From Macrotis lagotis (Eukaryota; Chordata; Mammalia; Peramelemorphia; Peramelidae), in contig NC_133666.1 in NCBI RefSeq assembly GCF_037893015.1, positions 620,973,156 to 621,037,155 of the forward strand: a stretch of DNA of 64,000 nt, in the 5' to 3' direction. The notes under the pieces are model-generated. The model saw only the letters and a list, made by a program, of their open reading frames with translations, had not been told where the DNA came from and ran no database searches. This document shows, one piece after another, positions 46,975 through 60,990 of this stretch (position 1 is its first letter; every line of letters begins with the position of its first letter). Made by a program: the position numbers and the translations under genes.

Positions 46975-48165
46975 TCCTACACCCTAATTGTGGGTGTTAC
47001 CCAAAGCTTGGATTTGGGCTCTTTTCTCTTGCAGTGACATCAGCAACCACAAGTTTAAATATTTCTATGCAAATGATTCACAGATTTACTTTCCACTGAA
47101 TTTCAGTCCTGCATCACCAAACTCAAGTTTCCCAGGGACATTGCAATTTCAACCTGTCCAAAACAGAACTCTTATCTTCTCCCCCCATCCAAGTTTCCCT
47201 TTTTTCTGTAGAAGGTACCACCATACTGCCAGTCTTCCAAGTTCATAACCCTGGCATTCTTCTCAACTCTTCGTACCCCTTTACCTCACAGAGCCCATCA
47301 GTTGGCATTTCTAACTACAACTTCTCTTTCTTTTTTCTTTTCTTTTTTTTAGGTTTTTGAAAGGCAATGGGGTTAAGTGGCTTGCCCAAGGCCACACAGC
47401 TAGGTAATTATTAAGTGTCTGAGGTCAGATTTGAACTCAGGTACTCCTGACTCCAGGGCTGGTACTCTATCTACTGTACCACCTAGCTTCTCTTTCAATT
47501 AACCCTTTTCTCTATTCATATTAGCTACTTCCTTAGTTCAGGTCCCTCAGCAACTCCCATTTAGATTATTCCAACAAGCCTTCTCATATCCCTATATTAA
47601 ATCTACATACTGCTACCTGCCAAATTGATTTTTATTATGCTCATGCAGCTCCCTTAATAAATTCCAGCAGGTCCCTATTGTCTGTAGCACAAAATATGTT
47701 TTACTGCTAAAGGCCTCTTCAACATGGCAAGGCCTAGTCTATATTTGCAGCCTTGTTCTCCATTTTTTTCTGCTCTTGAACATTCATTCTGCCAAACTGA
47801 CCTCTCTGTTTCTCATATAAAACACTGCATCACACAGATCAATGCCTTGACTCTGGGGTATCCTCCAAGCCTAAAATGCATTCCCTCCTCACCTCTAAGT
47901 CAATCATGAAACTTTAATGATGCCCCCTGGTTGCTATTAAATACCTTCTCTCCAGAGTACATTGTAATTAATACAAAAATATAAAAAAAAAATTTGTATT
48001 CTTTCTATGTTTATGCTGTGTATATTTATACATATGTTTGTCTTTCCCATTAGGATGTAAACTCCTTTTGAGCAGGGTTTGTTTAATTATGCTTCCATCC
48101 CTAATGTTTTAAACACTGAGCCTGCTACAGAGTAGGTATTTGAGAAATCCTTGTTGATTGATTCT
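46975..48165 (+). repeat. LINE L2 fragment with a relic of the reverse transcriptase motif
   Basis: Forward L2. An 86-codon open stretch (46,988-47,248) contains FYANDSQIYFPL, which matches the L2 reverse transcriptase active-site box with the first Asp of the usual YADD changed to Asn. CCTGTCCAAAACAGAACTCT and the 3'UTR follow. It is split by the SINE at 47,340-47,487. Inactive. Confidence 0.75.
47340..47487 (-). mobile_element. MAR1/WSINE-type SINE nested in L2
   Basis: Reverse copy. CTTCTCTTTC on both sides is a target-site duplication. Confidence 0.85.
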
Positions 48166-48469
48166 ACTACATGACTTTGTTTGCCCTACTCCATTCCTCC
48201 AGAACCCATCCACATCTTTACTCCTCCTTTCCTCCTTTGTTTCAGTCTGAGGAAGAGATGGACCCTTCTCTTTGACAAGGAGCCTGTCACAGTAATCATT
48301 CCATTCTTTTCACTTTTCATCTCTCCTTTGCTAAGGTATCCCTCACTCTTTTTTTTTTTAAATTGTTGATCTCTCATTTTTACATCATCTCCCCTATTCA
48401 GAGGGCCATCCCCTGGAATAAAAAAAAGAGCATAAAAGTGCAGCTTAGCAAAACTTAACTCTTTAATCA

Positions 48470-49220
48470 AGATTTACAATTTATGCTATGTTCTAACTTT
48501 TATATCCCTGCACATCTGCAAAAAAGGGAGGAGATGCATTATCTTCTTTGGGGCCAAGTTTGGTCATTATAATTTTGTAGTTTTTCAGTTTCCATTTTTG
48601 TAATTTTTGTTTCCATTTACATTGTAATTATTGTACATACATTTTCTCAATTCTGCTACTTCACTTTGCATTAGTTCATATATCTTCCCATGCTTCTCTC
48701 TTTATAATTTACCTTGTTTCCAGGTCTTTGCTACTAAAAAAAAAAGCGCATTATTATTATTTTGAATTATTTTGGACCTTTCATATCTTTGACCTCCTAG
48801 AGGTATATGACTACTAGTGGGTTGTCTGGATCAAAGGGTATGGATGTTATAGTCAATTTTTTTTTTAGTTTTTTGTAAGTCAATGGGGTTAAGTGGTTTG
48901 CCCCAGGCCACACAACTAGGTAATTTAATTATTGTCTGCGGCCAGATAATTCCAAATTTCTTTCCAGAATGATAGGGCCGATTCACAGTTCCATCAATAG
49001 TACAGTAATGTGTCTCTTTTTCTACAATCATGCCATTTATTATTCTTATATCTTTTGTCATCTTAGTAAATTTGATGGGTGCTAAGTGCAACCTCAGCCT
49101 GAATTTGATTTATATTTCCATTGATTTGTAGCATTCTTTAAAAATGGTAATAGTTTACAATTATTTTAAGAATTGTTTATTTACATCCCTTGAATCATAT
49201 TTATTCTTTTTATTTGTTGA
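48470..49220 (-). mobile_element. Old L1 3' end with SINE fragment inserted
   Basis: Reverse decayed L1. TATGACTACTAGTGGGTTGT and GATCAAAGGGTATGGATG are interrupted by a reverse SINE piece (48,858-48,945). The L1 resumes with TTTCCAGAATGATAGGGCCG, CAGTTCCATCAATAGTACAG. Confidence 0.65.
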
Positions 49221-49489
49221 CCTTGATAGCTATCAGTACACATGATCATTTCTATATACCAAAAACATAAAGAGAATTGCATTGAGATGATGAATCATGA
49301 TACACAGATTGTATTTTTAAGTATGACAAATTTAACACATAACTGTATTTTATCAATTGAACTATTTGGAATTAGCAGTTCCAATACTGCTCTCCTTGTC
49401 TCTGTCTTTGAACTTTCTCCTACTCTCTTCTGTATATTTATTTAATGTTTCATTAATACTCTTCCTTTCTTTTTTTCTTTTTTGGACAT

Positions 49490-50200
49490 ATCTATTTCTT
49501 CTTCCCCCATAACTTTACCCACACTACCTTTAAAAATAAAGCCCTGTCTTGTATAAAGCCCTGACTATACATATAAGTATAGTCAAAGCAAGCAGATAGA
49601 TATATTAGCCAGGTCAGAACTATACCTTCTTTATCTCTAATCCAAGATGTGGGAAGTCACATTGATTTGGAATTATTGTTCATTTCCTTTGATCAGAGTT
49701 CTTAAGTGTTTTAGAGTAGTTTTCCTTTACAAGTCATAGTTTTGTTTAAACTGTTGTCTTGTATCAGTTTATATGCTGCTCCCAGGTTTCTCTGAATTTA
49801 TCCCTCTAGCTATATTAATATATCATAATTGGCTCAGCCATCCCTCAATTGATGGGTACTCCCTTGTTTCTTATTGTCAAAATAAAAAAGTGGTGCTATA
49901 GGTATTTTTGTAGCATAAAGTCCTTTCTCACTTTTGTTGATCTCTCCTTGTGTGTTTGTATAAGCCTAGTTTTTTTTAAGTAGAGTTTAAGATTATTTTC
50001 CAGAGTGATCAGACCCAGTTCATAATTTTCACCACTAGTGCGTCATTGTGCCTGTCCTTCCACAGTTCAATAATTTCCACTTTCCTTTTATGGCTGTTTT
50101 TTTCCCCAATCTGATCAATGTAAGGTAGAACCCCAGTTAATGTAATTTTTATTTCTTTTGTTGGTGATAATATAGCATTTTTATATAAATACCCTCTCAG
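49490..50200 (-). mobile_element. Old L1 3' end
   Basis: Reverse decayed L1: GCTCAGCCATCCCTCAATTG, GTGCTATAGGTATTTTTGTA, CCAATCTGATCAATGTAAGG. Confidence 0.65.
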
Positions 50201-50769
50201 CTAAGAACCTTGATGGATCTATACTTCCCTAAAATACTGAGGCCATTTGCTGAGAGCTTCTTCTCCCCTCATTCTGACAGGTTCCCCCACCATATCTTAA
50301 AGCCCTTCTTGCCTTCCTCTCAAATGGAGGAATTTCTGAACCTTTGAAGCTTTCCTGTAATCCTACCCAGTCCTATTTTCAGAGCCACAGGCTAACAGGC
50401 AGGTGGAAAAATAAACCCAGCACCCAAACTTGTACAGATTGCCCCTAAGCAATATTGATGGTTTATAGTTACCTAACTTCTCAACATTAATCCATTCTTT
50501 TTGCTTTGCTGTGTATTAAGGCTCAGTCAATGTTATTGAATACCAAGTTGTCTGTATGGTTGATGAAGACTAATTTTATTCTTCAGATGGTGCACAGATT
50601 TGCCAAGGCAAATCCTTCTACATGTACACATGATCTTAATCTCTCCCATCTTCCCCAACAGTTTGCCTCTTGTGTCATCCCTGTTGATCTCTGTATTTAC
50701 TGCCTTCCTTCCTACTACTAACAAACATACTTTGTGTCCAGTATCCTCCATAACATCTTATTTGATTTC

Positions 50770-52115
50770 AGCATCCCTGTTAACTATGTCCTGTATCTTT
50801 CCTCTTCTCAGCTAATCTTGAAAAAGCAGTTTTTACTTCATATCTATGCTTCCTATCCTCCCACTAATAAAGCTTCTACAACTTGTCTTCAGATCTCATC
50901 ACTCAATCTAAACTGTTCTGTCCAAAGTTACCAATGGTCTCTTAATGGCCAAATTTAACCTTTTTTTTTTTTTTTTTACTACTTTGTTGCATTTGATACT
51001 GTTGGTCATTTCTTTTACACTTCTGAGTTTTCATGACACTGCTTTCTTTGGTGTCTCTTAACTTTCTCATTGCTCCTCAATTTCCTTTGCTGAATCTTTA
51101 TCCACATCCACTCTCAAACTAGATGTGAACCCCATAGCTCTACCTTGGGTTCATTTTCTACATTCTCTTCTGTTCCCATCAGCTCAGTTATCATATTTGT
51201 GCAGATATATATCCAGATCTACTCTGTCTGAGCTCTGGTTTAATATCTATTCTTTTTTTAGATACCTCAAAATGGATTTTCCATAGGTATCTCAACTTTA
51301 ATATATCCAAATACAACTCATCTCTTTCCTTTAAACCCATCCATTTTCCAGATTTCCCTATTTATGTTGTGGCCACCATCATTTTGGTCTTCATCCAAGT
51401 TTGCAATTTCAGTGTTTTCTTCAAATAGTCAGATTTAGATACTGTAGAAATCTAGTCAGTTGCCAAATATTGTTTGCAAGTATCTCCAGAACATCTCTTC
51501 AATAGTCCTTGCTCTCCACTTTCATGGTTACCAAAGCATTCACACCTTCATCGCCTCTGGTCTAGTCTATTGCAATAGCCTACTAACTGGCCTCTCTGCC
51601 TCAAGCTTCTCCCAATTCCACCCATCCTCTACTCAGCTGCTAGTGATTTTCCCAAAGCACAGCTCTAACCATTTCATCCCTACCCAGTAAACTCTAGGAT
51701 CATCTATAAATTCTTCTCCAGTGATTTAAAGCTCTTGGCACCATACCTTCCCAGTCTTATACATTGTTCCCTTTCACATATTCTACAATTCAGCAATATT
51801 GGTCTGCTTGCTGTTTCTCACATGTGCCTCTGCCTCTCCCATCTCTGCACTTTTGCCTGGAAGGCTCTTCCTGATGCTGTTTGGGATTCCTCAGATCAAG
51901 TGCCACTTTTTCTCAATTGCTAAAATTTCCCCTATTCCTATGACACTTGGATCTGCTTTATATGCATCTTGTTCATACCTGTTTATGTGCATTTTGTCTC
52001 CATTAAAATGTTAGTTCCTTGGTAACAGACACTGTTATACTTTTTGCATCCCTATTGCCTAGCACAGTGCTTTCCACACAAGTGCGTCATAAATACTTGA
52101 TTTATTGAGTGATTG
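50770..52115 (+). repeat. LINE L2 fragment
   Basis: Forward L2 with RT-region and 3' hallmarks: TCCAAAGTTACCAATGGTCT, TGGTCTAGTCTATTGCAATA, TTTTGCCTGGAAGGCTCTTC, CCTAGCACAGTGCTTTCCAC. Frames are short and broken. Confidence 0.7.
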
Positions 52116-52544
52116 CCTTGATTTCCTCACTCATTAATTTCTCAACCACTTAAGGTCTTATATAACTATTCAGATGAAATTTTTTTTTACAGAAGATCTT
52201 TTCATTGTTAAATCCAATGGTGCTGTATATTTCTTTGACTTTTCTGTAGCTGATACTGTTGATTTTTGTCATTATCCTGGAGATTCTCTTCTCCCTTGAT
52301 TGACATTACTCTCTTCTGTGGATCTTACAGGAATTTGTCAGTCTTCTCTATTGCTTCTTTGCTCATCTCTTGCACTTTTATATTGATATCCCTCAAGACC
52401 TGAACTTTCTCTCTCTTTGGTGCTCTCACCTACTCCTCTAGGTTAGATCATCATTTCTTTGTAGATGATTCCTAAATTTCATCTATCGAGCCCTAATCTT
52501 TCCTTTGATTTCCATTCCCTTATTATCAAGTGCTTACTTGGATA

Positions 52545-52800
52545 AAGTTTGTTGATATGCTTATATTTGCAGATAATATAAATCTGGGAGGGATAACATT
52601 AAAGACAGTATTCAAAAAATGTCTTAAAAGGCTAGAACATTAGACTGAATTGAGTAAGATAAAATTTAATAGATTAAATAAATATAGGGTTTGGTAAACT
52701 AGGAGGGACAGTAGCTGAAAAGAGACAATTTAGGTTTGATGTCAGGAAAAACTTCCTAACAATTAGTCAAACATCATTTTGCTGAATGAATACAAGTAAC
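52545..52800 (+). repeat. CR1/L3-type LINE fragment with internal deletion
   Basis: Forward: TTTGCAGATAATATAAATCT, AAGATAAAATTTAATAGATT, then directly GGTTTGATGTCAGGAAAAACTTCC. Several hundred bases of the usual consensus order are missing. Confidence 0.6.
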
Positions 52801-53262
52801 TAGACGCAGACAAACAAACAGCTTTTGGGTACTGAAATATTTGGCAAGTCATTGTGCCCGCTAAGCCACTGTTAGTGATCAGCCAGATGTTGGAGAATGG
52901 AAGAAGTATTCTTCAGAAGTATCAAGCCTACACCAGATTAAAATGTCATTGGAAAATGTTAAAATAAAATACAATAGAATGTAGATATTTGTGGTTTTCA
53001 AGTTAGTATGCAATGACCAGCAAAAGGATCCGCTTTTATGATCCTGACACTTGTGCTTCAGGATTAGAGAAGGATGAATATTCCAATTTAAAAAAAATGT
53101 TGTGGAATCTTCAAATTAGAACAAAGACTTTTTAAGTCCTTTGAAAAATCCTAAATCACATTATTAAGAGGATAGTTTGTGAGCATTTAGAAAGGGAAGC
53201 AATGACCATGAGAAGTCAGCACAAACTTCATCTATGGCAGTTCATAGCACTATAACCTTTTT

Positions 53263-53407
53263 GGGGGGAGGGGTTTCTTTTGCAAGGTAATGGGGTTAAG
53301 TTACTTGTCCTTGGTCACACAGCTGAGTATTGTCTGAGTTCAGATTTGAACTCAGGTGCTCCTGACTCCAGGGCCAGGCTCTATCCCCTGTGCCACCTAG
53401 CTGCACC
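53263..53407 (-). mobile_element. MAR1/WSINE-type SINE
   Basis: Reverse, moderately diverged copy with TGTAACCTTTT-like sequence on both sides. Confidence 0.8.
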
Positions 53408-54399
53408 TTGTGTAACCTTTTGTGGGAGATTTCCAACATAGGGGAAGTTTCATCCACCATCACACCATCAGATCTACAAGACTAGGAGTCAAAGTGAGTA
53501 GTCAAACAGAAAGGGGGAAAAAAGATTTTTATACAGCATTGAGTAGTAGAAAAGAAAACAGGTAAAGTGTGAACACCAGGGAGCCACAGGAATTGATAAA
53601 GATCAAGTTTGGTTTCTGTGGTTAGCTTCTAAGATAATGGAGACCTCTTTCAATATTGAAGCAGCCTTACTCTCCTGTTGTTGCTAATAAGGAGTGAAAT
53701 AAAGCCCAGCTTGAGAGTACTGACACAACCCCGAATGTTTCGTTTTGGAAGCTTCTTTATCTGGAGATGTTTTCCCAGGAGGGCAGATAAGAGGAGGGAT
53801 AAAGTCAGTGAGATTTCAGTGAAATTTTTCATAAGGTCTTACATGCTGTGCTTGTAGATAGGACAGAAAGCTATGGGTTGGATCACTTGATTTTCAATTT
53901 TTTTTTATTGTTTCAGGACCCCATTACACTTTGTATTGAGGACCTTCCCTCCCCCCCTCCAACTCCCCCAAAGCTTTGTATGAGTTATATCCAGGAATGT
54001 GCTTTAATCCAGCTTAAACTGACTTGAGAGAGCTGATTGTTAAATTTTCAGTGTGAGCACTTATGTCAGAAAATGCTACAAATCGGGGCTTGATTTGTTG
54101 ATTGTCTAGACTTAAAAGAGTGATGAAGAAAGTGGTAATAATGCATATTGAACTTAAAAGTGTATAGTGCATACATTTTTTTTCCCTGAGAGGTGGTTGT
54201 TAAACACTTACCAGGACACCTGGTAATATCTATTGCTATATACGTAGTTAAAAGTTAAAATTTCATAGAATTATAAAAATAGTTTTTATCTTGTGGACCT
54301 CATAAAAGGGTCTGAAGCTCCCTTCCCCCAGAGATTCCTGGACCACACTTTGAGAATCACTGGGTTATATGATAGTATAATTAAATAACTTGAACAATC

Positions 54400-54660
54400 A
54401 GATCCAAAGATAAATTATTAATGGGTTGATGTCAGTTTGGAGGGCTATTTCCAATGGTGTGCCCAGGACTCTGCCCTTGACTCTGTGCTATTTAACATTT
54501 TTATCACTAACTCATGAAGGCATAACGTGCATGTCACATTTGTAGATAAGAAGCTTGGAGAGGTAGAGAACACATAGTTCAGATCAAAAAAGGTTTCAAC
54601 AAGCTAGAATGATGGATCAAATCCAATAAGAGAAAATGTGTCAGGGACAAGTAAGCTTTT
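54400..54660 (+). repeat. CR1/L3-type LINE fragment
   Basis: Forward: CAATGGTGTGCCCAGGACTC, GTGCTATTTAACATTTTTAT, GTCACATTTGTAGATAAGAA. Confidence 0.6.
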
Positions 54661-57344
54661 ACACAGGCTAAAGCAAATAACTTCACAAATTATCTAATGG
54701 GCAAGGGATTTAGTAGAGCACAAGATCATTATGGAGTAGGATGCCACAACAGCAGCCAGCAGTGACTGTTCTCTTAGGTTGCTTTACAAGAGGGGCCAGT
54801 GTCCAGGACAAAAGAAGGCCTCTCTGCTTCATTTAGTTCTTGTTAGGACACCCATATGAGCACCTGGGTTCACTTGAAAACATCACATTACAAGGGTGAC
54901 AATGGCCTTGCCATACCAATGAAAATGCTGATAGAGCCAGCCAGACTGTGCCATTCTCCCAATTTTAGTAATTTCTTCCTGGGCTTACTGAATGGAAAGG
55001 TCCATGTAAAGAGGAGTGAGTCTGTCCTCAGCTTCAGATGAAGGCAATGAAAGGTAAGGATATTTTAACCTGGAGTTGGGAAAAGCACTCATTCTAACCC
55101 ATCCTGGGGTCTTCTAGGTGAGGGAGATTAAAGGGAAAAAATCTGCTGTACTACTGCCAGATCTGCACTCTTCGGTGTCATTTAAGCAAAGAGATGAGGC
55201 ATAGCAAAAGACCAATCTAACAGTTACAGCTGGGGTGGGGTCAAACCTTAACATGCTATGCAAATGCGAGGTGATTATTATTATAAAAACCACCTATTAT
55301 AAAAGAGTACTAATAACAGTCTCCACAAGGAAGACTAACTGGAGGAACTGATTCTGGGAACCCCGCCCCCCACTAATAATACCCCTCCAAGTATGCTCTT
55401 TGGGGACTCTAATGCTAAATGAGGGGTTGACTTTTTATAGATGCAGCAGGAAAGTGGTGTATAACTCTAGCCAATGGAATCGACATTGCTATCTCCAGTT
55501 TTCCAGTAGTAGCAAAAGGTGACCCTCCTTTGAGAGTCTTTGGATCTTAGGGAGATTGACAAGAGTTTGAAGGAGTTTTGAGTGGTGGTGGTGGTGGGGA
55601 TCATTTTCTGTTTTAAACAAGGGACTAAGAATGGTTTTAGCTTATAGATTTTTCCTCTTCATTCTATTTTACTATGCCTAATTAAATGCTTTAATGTAAC
55701 TGCTCCTAATTTGCCTCTGAATAAAGGCTGCCCTGGAGGGCATCTTGAGTCAAATATAATTCATCCTCCTTTGAATTATCCTGTGGGAACCCTAGAGTGG
55801 AGTTCAGACTGTTACATTAGAAAAGACAAATAAGTTTCAACCTATCTAGAAGAGGGTGACTAGTTGTGTCAGGGCCTACTCTGCTGCCTATTGTCCTGTC
55901 TCATAAATACTGAACGGAAGGTCCTACGTGAATTTTCATATATATGTTCACTGTCTCTATAGCTTGCTTTGCCAAGTCTAGAAATTGGTTTAGGAGGGTT
56001 GAATCAGAAATGGGCTGTGAACAGATTTTGGCACTTTTGTTCTTGGTATGAACTCATGATGATCTGGGCAGGGTAACTTCTTAGAAACTCAGATTTTATT
56101 ATCTCTATGAGAATAAGCCCTAAATCAGTCATGGAATGACTCAGATTCTCTCCTCCATTTCCTTTACCCTTCCTTTGTCCCTTCAAAGGAACTAAACATT
56201 CAAAGGATCTAAAATGAAAATCTGAAAAATGGAGATAACATAATACCTTGCTTTGCAGTCAGTCAACATCTTTGTCATTCAACTGAGGATGACTCAAAGC
56301 TAGAAGACTTACAAACCTGTAGCAGTCCTCTACTAGGTGTATAAAGAAAATTATTGAATAAATCGTTTGGACACATTATGGTGTCAGTTATTTTCTTCTT
56401 CTTAGCAGAGATGATGGTTTGTTACTTAATCACTTAGTTGAGAAGTCTTCATATCAAATGTAGAAAATGGGCAGGAGAAACTGAATAAGAAGTTTCTTGT
56501 TTTAAACTGAGGATTCACAAATATAATAACCCTCCTTCAAATTGCTGCACTGGGTCACCCTAATTTACAGATAATGAGAGAATTAGAGAATATCCTATAG
56601 GAAGATATACTGACCATCAGAAGAGTAAAATTTCATTGGTATTGTTGATAACTGTAAGCCCAGGTCTTTTTCAACATAGTCTCCTGAAAGTTATAACCCA
56701 GAGCCAATACTCTTTGGATCAGTTATCTATTCAAATCTTCTATTTAAAAAAACGGTATTCTCTAGCAGACCAAATCAGATTTGGTGCAAGAACACATTAG
56801 TTAAAAAAAAAAAGCCTAATAAAATAACCTTTCCCTCCTCACCTCCTCTGCATACATTAGGGTATACTCTTTCAGAATCTCACATTACCAGTTGGAAAAG
56901 GAAGCCCCCAAAACTCAAACTAAGCCTACTCCTACGGCAATGTTCCTGCCTCTGAAGCTTCCACAAGGGTTCTGATGTCACCTGCTGGGCTGCTTCCTCT
57001 ATTAGGTTGCCATCTGCTGCTTCTCCAACTAGTTAACATCTATGATTCTGAATGCTGTTAGGCTGCTGTTTTGCTAACCTGTGGCTGATAGGCAGCTTAT
57101 TCCTACTCAGGATGACCAATAACCTCAGGACTATTGCATTTCTTTTGTGAGTCAAGTCCATAGCCACACATTGGAATTGTTTCAACTCCCATATCTACCT
57201 TGGAAACTAATGCCAGAGCCAAGTAAAATTACTCTTGGAGTTTTACATAGCCATACTAGACTGGCTTAGTGGAGTCAGATTTAAGCTCAATATAAGGAAA
57301 AAGATCCAAAGAATCCTATCCCAAAACGGAAGGGGTGTGGTTAG

Positions 57345-57570
57345 GGCAGCTATCGTGGCACAGAGCACAGAGTGCCAGGTCTAGAGCAGGGAAGACTCAT
57401 CTTCTTGAGTTCAAACCTGGTGCCAGACACTCAGCAGCTGTGTGACCCTAGGCAAGTCACCTGACCCTACTTGTCTCAATTTGCTCATCTGTAACATGAG
57501 CTGGAGAAGGAAATGATCCACTCCAGTACCTTTGCTAAGGGGTCAGATACAACTGAAAAATGACACATGA
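57345..57570 (+). mobile_element. Old MAR1-type SINE
   Basis: Forward, diverged: GGGCAGCTATCGTGGCACAG, GTGTGACCCTAGGCAAGTCA, GAGCTGGAGAAGGAAATGAT. Confidence 0.75.
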
Positions 57571-57599
57571 TGAGTTCACCACACCTCATTGGAGAAAAT

Positions 57600-57830
57600 A
57601 GCATTTACATAGCTCTACAAGTTTAAAGAATACATGTATTGTCTCTTTTGATTCTCACAACCACCCTAGAAAAGAAAGTGATTCCTCAGGTTTACAGATG
57701 AGGAAATTAGCAGTCAGAGGTTAAGTAACTTGAGCAGGATGACAAAGTTAGTGTCTGAGGTTAGATTTGAACTTGGGTCTTTCTGACCTTGATCCTGTTA
57801 TCTAATCTACTGTGTCACTTATCTGCCCTT
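57600..57830 (-). repeat. MIR element
   Basis: Reverse MIR: TTTACAGATGAGGAAATTAG, AGAGGTTAAGTAACTTGAGC. Confidence 0.7.
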
Positions 57831-57871
57831 AAATGGAGCTTGTATCATCAATCATTTTGGATATTGAAAGG

Positions 57872-58115
57872 ATAGGGCAGTTAGGTGGCACTATGGATAA
57901 AGTGCTTGGCCTGGAGTCAGGAAGATTCACCTTGAATTCAAATCTAATTCAGGCACTTCTTAGGTGAGTGACCCTGGACAAGTCATGTAACCCTGTCTGC
58001 CTCAGTTTCCTTATCTATAAATGAGCTGGAGAAGGAAATGGCAAAACACTTTTAGTATCTTTATCAAGAAAACCCCACATGGGGTCACAAAGAGTCAGGA
58101 CTGGAAAAACAACAG
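57872..58115 (+). mobile_element. Old MAR1-type SINE
   Basis: Forward, with the same arrangement as the 57,345 copy: GGGCAGTTAGGTGGCACTAT to GAGCTGGAGAAGGAAATGGC and CACATGGGGTCACAAAGAG. Confidence 0.8.
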
Positions 58116-58279
58116 CACAATGAGATCTTTGGTCAGGGACAGGTGGTCTCTGAGGTTCTTCCTAGTTTTTAGATTCTATCATGTAATTTTCCCTGATTTC
58201 CATAGTTGAAAGTGATTATTCCCTCAATTTTTCCTAGAGTTTTTTTCTTTTTACTTTTACCAGAATATCTGTGTATATG

Positions 58280-58510
58280 TCAGAGAATCACACAATCTGA
58301 GGGTTAGGAGGGACCTCAATGATTACCTCCTTCAATCTATATTTTAGCTAAGAGCCTGGTTCACAGGAAGCCCTTGGTATTTATTGACTGATTAGATTTC
58401 AACAGGAATCCCTCTTCAACATTTCCGAGAAGTGCTCATGCAGCCTCCACTTGAAGACCCCTGATCAAAGAAGTCATATTCCTCCCTGAGGTCAAGAAGT
58501 GTGGTTTTTC
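58280..58510 (-). repeat. CR1/L3-type LINE 3' end
   Basis: Reverse: GAATCACACAATCTGAGGGT, AGGAGGGACCTCAATGATTA, CCTCCACTTGAAGACCCCTG. Confidence 0.6.
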
Positions 58511-60337
58511 TCCTTTAGGCACTTAACAAATGTCTGTGAAAATGAGTTGAAGGTTTATTCTCCTTTTCCTTATAAGCCAAGCCCAGAAAATACATTCCTA
58601 TTACCTGGAGGGTGTAACAATAGGCAAAAGGGAAAAAAAGAAGCCACTGCTAGGATTGGATATCCAATCACAACAGGGGCAGCAGCCAAAGGGAGGTCAG
58701 TAGGGATTGGGGTGGCTTATTTCTGATCCCAGAGATCTAAACAGGTTCAAGGGGTATTGAGTTGGGATTCATCTATCAAATTAAAAAACAAAACAGAACA
58801 CTTATTTAGGATGTACTTTGGGAATGGTTCTGTGCTAGGTGCTGCTACAGATACAAAGATAAAAAAGAAAATGAATCCCTGCCCATTAGGAAATTACATT
58901 ATACTGGAGTGGTATGGTATCATGTGCTCAAATAGATAAAGAGAAAGTTCATTAATCAGTGGTCTATGGGGCATAAATCAGAGGCTTTGTGGAGATGGCA
59001 CCTTAAAGGCAGATAAAAGATTCTAAGCAGAGATGAGAAGAGCATCCTAGCTATGAATGAAAGCCTTTTACAAAGGGAGATGAGAAATAGCATGCCAAGT
59101 TAAAAAAAGAATTTTGTCCACTTGGACTAGACATAATGTGAAGAGGAGTGATGTACAAGGAAAGGGAAAAAGGAGACCAGAGCTTGTAACAACAATACTT
59201 GGTAGAAAATGAACATACTTTCCCTTTAAATTCAAATGTTAGCCACTTTGCACAGGAAAAGTTTAACACAGGTTGAAGACTACTTTTTATTGAATCGGGA
59301 AGGTAACTAAGGGATCATCAGGGCTATTTTTAACCTAAGGTAAGGCACCTGGGTGCTTCTGAGAGCAGTGCAAGCCTGGGGATAGGGAACGCTACAGAGG
59401 AAGTGGAAGACAAGAGGAAGGAGGATGCTAAGGTTCCCTGGGATTTAGTTTTTAACAGAGAAACTAAGATCCTTGGAAGTTAACTGAAGGACACAGAAAA
59501 CTGAGGCCCAGGACTGGGTTATTTATGATTGGAAGAGGTAAGCTTTCCAGTATTTGGAGGCCTGTCATGTGCAAGAGCAATTGGACCAGAGTTAGGAGCA
59601 GTGGAAGTTTCAATTCAAAAGAAACAAAAATAATTCCAGTTGTCTAGGAGGGGAATGGTTCCCCATCTCTAGAGATGTCCAAGGGGAGGTTGGACTATTA
59701 TTTGTTGGGGATATTTGTGGTGGCAACTTGTTTAGGGATGGAGTGGACAAGAAACCTTGGTACTAAATTTCCCTCTAGGGTACCCACTGAGCTGAGGTTG
59801 GGGTGTTAAAAGCCCAAGAGTGGGAAGGAGAGGGAAAACTGGATCTATGGAACCCTTACAGGGAGATTGGGAGGAAAGGCAGAGTTTGGTGGTCCCAAGT
59901 GACAGTCATGCTGACAGCTCTTCATAGGCAGGCGATATATCCTAGGCACCTCTGAGCTATTAGAAAAAGCAGGGTTTAGCAGTTCCCGGCATATATAGTA
60001 GTAGGTGGTTGATAAATATTTGATTGATGGACAAATCCCTAGGGCTCAATAGTAAAAACCTTCAGGAAGATTGCCTGTTTCTATTCATTTAGCCTCTCCA
60101 ACATGCTACTTCACCTCTTACATGGAACATTCTAATTCAATGATTATGATCAACTTGGCTGCACCCCCATCACCTCACAAGTACTCCATGCTCTTCAACT
60201 TCCTGGTCTTTTATGTATGCAAAGGCATCACAGATCCATTAAGTCTTGTATTTGGAATCAGGAGACCTATACTTCCACATTACCTTCATCATTTGAACTA
60301 GTTGTGTGACCTGAGCTATATCCTCTAAAAATGCCAG

Positions 60338-60492
60338 GACCTGGGGTGGCTGAGTGGCACAGTGGATAGAGCACTGACCCTGGAGTAGCTGAGTTCAAAT
60401 ACCGCCTCAGACACTTAATAATAATTACCTGGCCGTGTGGCCATGGGCAAGCCACTTAACCCCATTGCCTAGCAAAAACCTACAAAATTCCC
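60338..60492 (+). mobile_element. MAR1/WSINE-type SINE, with TSD
   Basis: Forward copy. CCAGGACCT on both sides (about 60,333 and 60,491) is the target-site duplication. Confidence 0.88.
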
Positions 60493-60892
60493 AGGACCTC
60501 ATTTATTAAAAAAGGGAAATGTGGACTAGGCATGGCTCCAAGATGCCTTCTCATTCTAAATCTATGATCCTTGAATTCTTTCAAGTTCAAATCAAATGCT
60601 CTCTATTCAAGAAACCTTCCTTGATTTCCGAATGATGTTATCCTCCCCCTACCACCTTTCCTGATACTTTGTACTTCTGTGACTGGTGTACCTTATCATG
60701 CAATACCCTCTACATTAGTGCATTAGTCAGCTCTTTTGCTTAATCTCCATATTAATTCCCCCAGCTTCAACTACAGAATGCCTAAATCTCTTATCTCTGG
60801 CCAGGCAACTGCCTCCATGCTTGTCACTCACATCCCACCAGGATCTCACCCTCAGCTAATTCTGAATTGATTTAAAAATAACTCCCAGGATT

Positions 60893-60990
60893 TAGAACTA
60901 GAAATGATCCTGGGATATATCCAGTTCAACTCCCATACTTTATAGATAAGAAAACTGAGACCCACAGGAGACTAACATGTCCAAAAGACT
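60893..60990 (-). repeat. Old MIR/tRNA-SINE fragment
   Basis: TAGAACTAGAAATGATCCTG, GATAAGAAAACTGAGACCCA. Confidence 0.6.
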
